13,475 nucleotides of DNA from Flavobacteriaceae bacterium (GTDB lineage: Bacteria > Bacteroidota > Bacteroidia > Flavobacteriales > Flavobacteriaceae), in the NCBI GenBank assembly GCA_013001365.1, contig JABDMQ010000386.1, forward strand, positions 1 through 13,475, read 5' to 3'. The first letter of the stretch is position 1. Every line of letters begins with the position of its first letter. The position numbers were made by a program, and so were the translations under genes. The notes below the pieces were generated by a model that did not search any database, had not been told where the DNA came from, and worked only from the letters and a program-made list of their open reading frames with translations. Of this stretch, positions 8,364 to 13,475 are shown piece after piece.

Positions 8364-8403
8364 TTTAAGTAAAATACTAATCAACTAATTACACTAAGGA
8401 ATT

Positions 8404-11400
8404 ATGAAACACTATTTTTTAAGACTTGTTCTTTTAATGCTTTCGGCATCTGTTTTTGCCCAAGCTGATAAAGTTTCAGTTGTTACCGATGATTCGGGGT
8501 CAAAGTTGGTCGTAAATGGCAAGGACTTTATGATTAATGGTATGAATTGGGATTATATTCCTATTGGAACCAATACAGTTAATGCCGATTTTTGGAATAA
8601 GTCAGATGATGTCATTAAAGCGGGGCTAGATTCTGAAATGGGTCTTCTCAGGAATATGGGAGTTAATGTAGTAAGACAATATACCGGTGTTCCTGCTAGA
8701 TGGATAAAGTACATTTATGAAAACTATGGCATTTATACGATGCTTAACCATTCCTTCGGACGATATGGCTTGACAATAGATGGTGTTTGGACGCCAGTTA
8801 CCCTATATGATGAACAGAAGACACGAGACTTGCTTATGTCGGAAGTTGAAGAATTGGTTAAAGGCTATAAGAATACACCTGGTTTGTTACTGTATTTATT
8901 GGGTAACGAAAACAACTACGGTCTTTTCTGGCAAGGTGCAGAAACAGAGGATTTCCCTGATGAGGAAGAACAGAGAGATTTTATTGGAGAGTCTAGAGGG
9001 CGGCCAATGTACAAACTCATGAACGAGGCTGCTAAAATGATGAAATCCATTGACCCTTCTCATCCTGTCGCAATTTGTAATGGAGATGTTCTGTTCTTGG
9101 ATATCATTGCTGAAGAATGTCCAGATGTAGATATCTATGGAACCAATGTTTACCGAGGATTATCATTTGGCGATATGTTTGATGTCGTAAAGGAGAAATA
9201 CAACAAGCCAATAATGTTCACTGAGTTTGGAGCAGACGCATTCAACGCTGTTACTAATTCAGAAGATCAAGAGTCTCAGGCCTATTATATGTTAGGCAAT
9301 TGGAAAGAAATATATCAGAATGCCGCAGGATTAGGCAAGGCCAATAATTCAATTGGAGGTTTTACGTTCCAATTCAGTGATGGCTGGTGGAAATACGGTT
9401 TCGATGACCGGGAAAACGCAGATGTCCATGATAACAATGCCTCTTGGTCCAATGGTGGTTATGCAAGGGACCTTGCCAAGGAAGGTGCAAATAACATGAA
9501 CGAAGAATGGTTTGGTATTTGCGCCAAAGGTCCAACAAATGCAATGGGCAATTATGACCTCTACCCAAGGGCAGCCTATTATGCGCTTAAAGACGCTCAC
9601 GAATTGAATCCTTATGATGAAGGTGTTACAATTGATTTTATCGAGAATCATTTTGGTAGTATTCAATTAACGGATGCCATGTTACGAGCTAGGGGCGATA
9701 AAGCTGCTTTGCAGGGGGCGACTGGTGGCAAGATCAGATTAAACAATCTTAGAGCGGAGTTTACGACCTTCAACACAGGAGGAAGTCTGATTACAACCCC
9801 AGAAGATGTTGTACCAGGAAGCACAGACTTTCCTAACGAACTTGGATTCGATCATATGCAGTCATACTTTATCGGAGTCGAAGGAAATCCTACTCCTAAT
9901 ATGTCAGCAAGTGTTAATTTTAACATCATAGGTAATGTAGCGAGTAATCCAATTGACGAGATTTTCTATGAGAACACAGCAAGACCGGTTGAGGTTAGTT
10001 CTCCTAACGGAAATATAACTCTTAGCGATGTTAATAGGGTCAAGGTCTACAACGCAGAATTCGATTGGAACGCCAAAGATTTCCATTTAAAAGGATTTTA
10101 TCGTACTGGTCATTATCATTGGGGTTACGAAGGTGACTTTTTCGGATTGTATCCGGAAGCGAATTATGGTCCAAACCTGGATATCTACAACGGCGAGATA
10201 CTTGGAATCGAAATCGATGGTAAAAAGGCCTTGAATGGACTGAAAGCTGCATTTGGTCCACAATTATGGTGGGGCGCTAATCCGGCTGTATTATTAAAAT
10301 ATAATCGGAAGATCGGACATTATGATGTTACGGGTGTGTATCATGAAGATGTCGATGACGTAGGTCAAGCAGTTACTTCCATTGCGGTACCGCTGCCGAA
10401 AACTCGTAGAGCTACCCTTCATGTAAAGAGAGAATTTGGTAAAGTAGATGTCGAGCTTGGCGGTATATGGGCCGGGCAACCATTGAATGGCAGGACGTTC
10501 CAAGTAGCAGAAGGAACATCAGGAAACTATACGATTTATACAGATAAGGTCAATTGGGAAGACAATTGGGGTGCTAAAGCTAAAATCACTTATGCAGGTG
10601 GTCGCTTTAACTGGTATGCTCAAGGTGCTGTACAAGGTATAGTAGCTAATGGAGGCTATGATCAAACAAGGACGTTTACAGGTTGGAAACTAAAGGATAC
10701 TGGAAGTGGTAACCAAACCAACTTCTTGAGTGGATTTACTTATTCGTTCGGTGATGTACAAATTGCACCTAATTTCATGTGGCAAAAACCTATAGTTGCG
10801 GCGATGCCAAATGATGTGCCAGCACCAGGAAGACTAAGGAATATTGTGGATGATCCATTTGCAGTAAGAGCTAACAGAGAAACAACAGCTGGAGAAATAC
10901 TAATTACCTACGACCCAACACCTGGTTCATGGTATTACGAATGGGACAACGATAGGGCAGAGGATGCTAAATTCGCTTTTAACCTTGGTTTTGTCTATAA
11001 GCATCACCCAACAGCACAAGATGCAGGTATTGGATTCCTGGCAGATCGTACTCAATTCGCATTTCCTAACTCTGCACCAGCCGAGGACCTTTGGGAAGCG
11101 AATTCTCGAATTGTTTCCAAGGTCAATCCTGACCTCGGTATCATTACCAATTTATATATGGGTAATGGTCAAGCAAACGGTAGTGACCCAAGACTCATTG
11201 ATCGCTTTGGTGGAGATATAAGATTGATCTATAAAAAACTGAAGCTAATCCATTCTTTTAAGGTGAACGATTGGGGACCTTTTGATTACCATCGTGATTT
11301 CAACTTGACATATCCCGTTCAATTAATGTTGGACTTATCGACAAGTGTTGGCAAACCTGGATGGTTTATTTTGCCAAGTACTAAAGTAGGAATTCGAGGC

Positions 11401-11550
11401 ACTTGGCGATCAATGGACCAGTTTTCACCTCGATATTCGCCAAATAATGCATTACCATTTGCGCCATCACCTATTATTAGCCCCGTAGGGTTTGACAATG
11501 GAAATGAATGGGAAATCAGGACTTATGTACATATCAATATTGGAAAATAA
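8404..11550 (+). CDS. Clan GH-A glycoside hydrolase fused to a C-terminal outer-membrane-type beta-barrel
   Basis: This 1048-residue secreted protein has a signal peptide (MKHYFLRLVLLMLSASVFA, cleaved about residue 19). Residues about 30-403 form a (beta/alpha)8 hydrolase of clan GH-A. The strand-4 motif LYLLGNEN places the likely acid/base at Glu169 and the strand-7 motif IMFTEFGAD places the likely nucleophile at Glu274. GGFTFQFSDGWWKYG fits strand 8. The opening LVVNGKDFMINGMNWDYIP and MGVNVVRQY recall GH2 catalytic domains and GH72-type glucanosyltransferases; I cannot assign the family. The GH2 sandwich domains are absent. Residues about 443-1048 are unlike a binding module. They show long alternating strands rich in Trp and Tyr (DFHLKGFYRTGHYHWGYEG, RFNWYAQGAVQGIVA, EWEIRTYVHINIGK), as in a porin-like barrel, although the last residue is Lys rather than Phe. 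It is the first gene after the regulator and probably acts on beta-glucan at the outer membrane. Confidence 0.8.
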   Translation: MKHYFLRLVLLMLSASVFAQADKVSVVTDDSGSKLVVNGKDFMINGMNWDYIPIGTNTVNADFWNKSDDVIKAGLDSEMGLLRNMGVNVVRQYTGVPARWIKYIYENYGIYTMLNHSFGRYGLTIDGVWTPVTLYDEQKTRDLLMSEVEELVKGYKNTPGLLLYLLGNENNYGLFWQGAETEDFPDEEEQRDFIGESRGRPMYKLMNEAAKMMKSIDPSHPVAICNGDVLFLDIIAEECPDVDIYGTNVYRGLSFGDMFDVVKEKYNKPIMFTEFGADAFNAVTNSEDQESQAYYMLGNWKEIYQNAAGLGKANNSIGGFTFQFSDGWWKYGFDDRENADVHDNNASWSNGGYARDLAKEGANNMNEEWFGICAKGPTNAMGNYDLYPRAAYYALKDAHELNPYDEGVTIDFIENHFGSIQLTDAMLRARGDKAALQGATGGKIRLNNLRAEFTTFNTGGSLITTPEDVVPGSTDFPNELGFDHMQSYFIGVEGNPTPNMSASVNFNIIGNVASNPIDEIFYENTARPVEVSSPNGNITLSDVNRVKVYNAEFDWNAKDFHLKGFYRTGHYHWGYEGDFFGLYPEANYGPNLDIYNGEILGIEIDGKKALNGLKAAFGPQLWWGANPAVLLKYNRKIGHYDVTGVYHEDVDDVGQAVTSIAVPLPKTRRATLHVKREFGKVDVELGGIWAGQPLNGRTFQVAEGTSGNYTIYTDKVNWEDNWGAKAKITYAGGRFNWYAQGAVQGIVANGGYDQTRTFTGWKLKDTGSGNQTNFLSGFTYSFGDVQIAPNFMWQKPIVAAMPNDVPAPGRLRNIVDDPFAVRANRETTAGEILITYDPTPGSWYYEWDNDRAEDAKFAFNLGFVYKHHPTAQDAGIGFLADRTQFAFPNSAPAEDLWEANSRIVSKVNPDLGIITNLYMGNGQANGSDPRLIDRFGGDIRLIYKKLKLIHSFKVNDWGPFDYHRDFNLTYPVQLMLDLSTSVGKPGWFILPSTKVGIRGTWRSMDQFSPRYSPNNALPFAPSPIISPVGFDNGNEWEIRTYVHINIGK

Positions 11551-11563
11551 TAAAGTGAAGAAA

Positions 11564-12985
11564 ATGAAAAACATAAAAAGTAAATATAGACTCAACCTTT
11601 TACTTGGGTTGATACTTGTCATAGGAGTAAGTTGTGAGAGAGACTTGTCAGAGGATGTTGAGTTTGCAACAAATCCTGCAACAGCCGATATTTTCACAGA
11701 TGCACCAATTGGTATGGGAACTAATTTTTACTTTCCATACGGTGGGTCAAAGCCAACTGCATGGTCTGTAGATGAGAACGAAAGTTATTTAGGATCGGCC
11801 TCAATGAGGTTTGATGTACCAAATGCCAACGACCCAGAAGGTAATTATGCAGGTGCGATATTTAGAATAGATGGAGCAGGACGGGATCTTACCGGATTTG
11901 ATGCCTTGACATTTTGGGCAAAAGGGTCACAGGCTGTTACAATAGCCGAAATTGGATTTGGTGAGGATTTTGGTGAAAACAAATTCGTTACAACAAGACC
12001 GAATTTATCCTTAACCACCAATTGGGTGAAATACATTATCCCGATTCCGGAACCTGCAAAATTGTTTCAAGAAAGAGGCATGTTGAGATATGCCGCTGCA
12101 GGTATTGGTCCCTTAGGAAGTGAAGTTGGTTATACATTCTGGTTGGATGAGGTTAGATTTGAAAAATTAGGTACTCTAGCACAAGCGCAACCAGCTATCT
12201 TCAATGGCGAAGATCGTTTAGCAAATGGGTTTACAGGTATTGATTTTAATATATCAGGTTTAACACAGACATTTAATGCTGCTTCTGGCATGAATTTGAC
12301 GGTCAATGCCGCTCCAGCCTATTTCGATTTCCAATCATCCAACGAAGACGTTGCTTTTGTTAGTGAATTTGGTATAGCCACAATCGTTGCAGAAGGAACA
12401 ACTAATATAACGGCTTCAATAGCTGGTGTCCCTGCTAATGGATCTCTGGAATTGACGTCTACAGGAGCCTTCGATTTTGCTCCAACACCAACAAGACCAG
12501 CGGCAAATGTCATCTCTATTTTCAGTGATGCATACGATAACGTGCCAGTTGATTATTATAATGGCTTCTTTACTCCGGATGGGCAAACTACTCTAGGCGG
12601 AGCACCGCCGGCTGAATTTGGTGACGAGGAGATCATAAATTACACAGATCTGAATTTTGTAGGTATTGGTACATTCTTGAATGTGGCTCCAGTTAACGCT
12701 AGTGCAATGACGCATATACATGTAGATATTAATGTTAGGGAAGCATTGAATTCGGGAGATTTTATCCGATTTCAATTAATAAATGATGTTGGAGGAGCAG
12801 AGTCATCAGGTAGTGTCACTTTTAGCAGTTCGCAATTAGTATCTGATGGCTGGGCGAGTTTTGATATTTCACTTGATGATTTCTCAGGTCTTGCAAGTAG
12901 AGATAAACTAGGTCTTATTTTCTTTATTTCGGATAGTACGATATCAAACATTTTTGTGGATAATATTTACTACTATTCTGAATAG
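11564..12985 (+). CDS. Surface glycan-binding lipoprotein with two jelly-roll-like modules and an Ig-like (BIG_2-type) module
   Basis: The protein has 473 residues. I chose the ATG at 11564 because it gives a lipoprotein signal ending at Cys24 (LVIGVSC) and leaves a 13-base gap after the upstream stop. The longer frame from 11492 would overlap that gene and bury the signal. Acidic residues after the Cys (ERDLSED) fit surface export. Residues about 43-203 resemble a carbohydrate-binding jelly roll (LGSASMRFDVPN, LTFWAKGSQ, TFWLDEVRFEKLG). Residues about 209-300 resemble a bacterial Ig-like domain (FQSSNEDVAFVSEFGIATIV, then GTTNITASI). Residues about 304-473 begin with APTPTRPAANVISIFSDAYD, a linker and strand pattern familiar in flavobacterial glycan-binding proteins, and end in IFVDNIYYYSE. 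No catalytic motif was seen. It probably holds polysaccharide for the neighbouring hydrolases, acting like a SusE/F-type binding protein. Confidence 0.8.
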   Translation: MKNIKSKYRLNLLLGLILVIGVSCERDLSEDVEFATNPATADIFTDAPIGMGTNFYFPYGGSKPTAWSVDENESYLGSASMRFDVPNANDPEGNYAGAIFRIDGAGRDLTGFDALTFWAKGSQAVTIAEIGFGEDFGENKFVTTRPNLSLTTNWVKYIIPIPEPAKLFQERGMLRYAAAGIGPLGSEVGYTFWLDEVRFEKLGTLAQAQPAIFNGEDRLANGFTGIDFNISGLTQTFNAASGMNLTVNAAPAYFDFQSSNEDVAFVSEFGIATIVAEGTTNITASIAGVPANGSLELTSTGAFDFAPTPTRPAANVISIFSDAYDNVPVDYYNGFFTPDGQTTLGGAPPAEFGDEEIINYTDLNFVGIGTFLNVAPVNASAMTHIHVDINVREALNSGDFIRFQLINDVGGAESSGSVTFSSSQLVSDGWASFDISLDDFSGLASRDKLGLIFFISDSTISNIFVDNIYYYSE

Positions 12986-13013
12986 GAGATAATTGTAAAC
13001 TCAATAAATAACT

Positions 13014-13475
13014 ATGAAAATCAAGAATAACATGAAAAATATCATTAATAAATGGGGTCTCTTTCTGATGGTACTGATCATTTCAGGATGTTCTACAAGC
13101 GAGGAGCAAACTGTTGCAAGGTTTACGACCATTAGCATGCAAGATGAGTTCAATCGGGATGGCGCGCCCAATAGTTCAATTTGGACATACGACATAGGTC
13201 AAGGCCAGGATGGTTGGGGTAATGGTGAATTACAATATTATACAGATAGACCTTCCATTGTTACTGTACAGAATGGATATTTGATCATCACGGCAGAAGA
13301 AGAAAATTACGAAGGGGCATCTTATACCTCTGCACGACTTCTTACAAAAGGCCTTTTCGACCAAAAGTATGGTCGTTTTGAGGCACGAATGAGACTACCG
13401 TATGGTCAAGGTATGTGGCCTGCCTTCTGGATGTTGGGAAGCAACATTGATGAAGTTAGCTGGCCGCAATGTGGA
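13014..13475 (+). CDS. GH16 family endo-beta-glucanase (laminarinase-like) lipoprotein, N-terminal part
   Basis: The frame is open from the ATG at 13014 to the window end (154 codons); a second ATG at 13032 is possible. A lipoprotein signal ends at Cys26 (VLIISGC), followed by STSEEQ. The GH16 pattern is clear: MQDEFNRDG near residue 42, WTYDIGQGQDGWGNGELQYY, LIITAEEE, SARLLTKG, and the core YGRFEARMRLPYGQG followed by MWPAFWMLG. The last visible residues, SWPQCG, fall exactly where GH16 enzymes continue into the catalytic ExDxxE motif. The catalytic acids are therefore outside the window. Family members with this opening usually cut beta-1,3- or mixed-linked glucans by a retaining mechanism. 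It follows the binding lipoprotein by 28 bases and is probably in the same operon and exposed at the cell surface. Laminarin as substrate is inferred; an agarase or carrageenase is less likely given the WGNGELQYYT segment. Confidence 0.9.
   Translation, partial: MKIKNNMKNIINKWGLFLMVLIISGCSTSEEQTVARFTTISMQDEFNRDGAPNSSIWTYDIGQGQDGWGNGELQYYTDRPSIVTVQNGYLIITAEEENYEGASYTSARLLTKGLFDQKYGRFEARMRLPYGQGMWPAFWMLGSNIDEVSWPQCG

Larger units (their letters stand above)
8078..8403 (+). promoter_or_regulatory. 326-bp non-coding region, likely promoter and operator of the glycan operon
   Basis: There is no gene here. The stretch is very AT-rich and lies between the regulator and its presumed target operon. 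Several partial matches to the Bacteroidetes -7 box TAnnTTTG occur: TATGTTTT at 8236-8243, TATATTTT at 8253-8260 and TATATTTA at 8284-8291. None has a clean TTTG about 19-21 bases upstream, so no promoter is pinpointed. The region also holds an imperfect hairpin, two short palindromes and a direct repeat (listed separately). The final 65 bases before the start are nearly free of G, suggesting an unstructured leader. AAGGA at 8396-8400 is a possible ribosome-binding site, only three bases from the ATG at 8404. No terminator for the regulator gene was recognised. Confidence 0.5.

Noticed and set aside
8780..9022. 80-residue plus-strand open frame in another frame of the hydrolase gene
   Set aside because: It overlaps the region around the catalytic Glu169, and its translation has no recognisable fold or start signal.
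9349..9666. 105-residue minus-strand open frame inside the hydrolase gene
   Set aside because: It lies wholly opposite a strongly supported catalytic domain and shows no signal, domain or ribosome-binding site; it is a codon-bias shadow.
11492..11563. Earlier ATG for the glycan-binding lipoprotein
   Set aside because: It would overlap the end of the hydrolase-barrel gene and put 24 extra residues before an otherwise perfect lipoprotein signal starting at 11564.

Overview
This AT-rich window reads like a chromosome segment from a marine, polysaccharide-degrading member of the Bacteroidetes, most likely a flavobacterium. The signs are a TonB-dependent receptor next to DUF4249 lipoproteins, a sensor that joins a beta-propeller, a Y_Y_Y domain and a LuxR-type DNA-binding domain, a family 16 glycoside hydrolase (GH16) lipoprotein, and weak ribosome-binding sites. 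All supported genes lie on the + strand. No RNA gene, mobile element or CRISPR array was seen.

Region 1 (1-5135) is a tightly packed four-gene outer-membrane cluster. It holds the C-terminal end of a TonB-dependent receptor, a DUF4249 lipoprotein that starts on the base after the receptor's stop codon, a secreted protein with macroglobulin-like, carboxypeptidase-regulatory-like and TonB-plug-like segments but no barrel, and a second DUF4249 lipoprotein whose start codon overlaps the preceding stop. The substrate of this cluster cannot be read from the sequence.

Region 2 (about 5136-13475) looks like a polysaccharide utilisation locus for a beta-glucan such as laminarin. It opens with a membrane-spanning one-component regulator (periplasmic propeller and Y_Y_Y, one membrane helix, cytoplasmic HTH, no kinase). 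A 326-bp AT-rich gap follows and probably carries the promoter and operator. Next is a 1048-residue protein that joins an N-terminal clan GH-A glycoside hydrolase to what looks like an outer-membrane beta-barrel. Then comes a multi-module glycan-binding lipoprotein, and finally a GH16 lipoprotein cut by the window end just before its catalytic motif.

The likely logic is as follows. The regulator senses sugar fragments in the periplasm and switches on the downstream operon. The GH16 enzyme and the binding lipoprotein act on the polymer at the cell surface. The hydrolase-barrel fusion trims the products and may anchor itself in, or feed sugar through, the outer membrane. No SusC/SusD pair is present in the window; it may lie downstream. 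The hydrolase-barrel fusion and the barrel-less plug protein are the two most unusual items.
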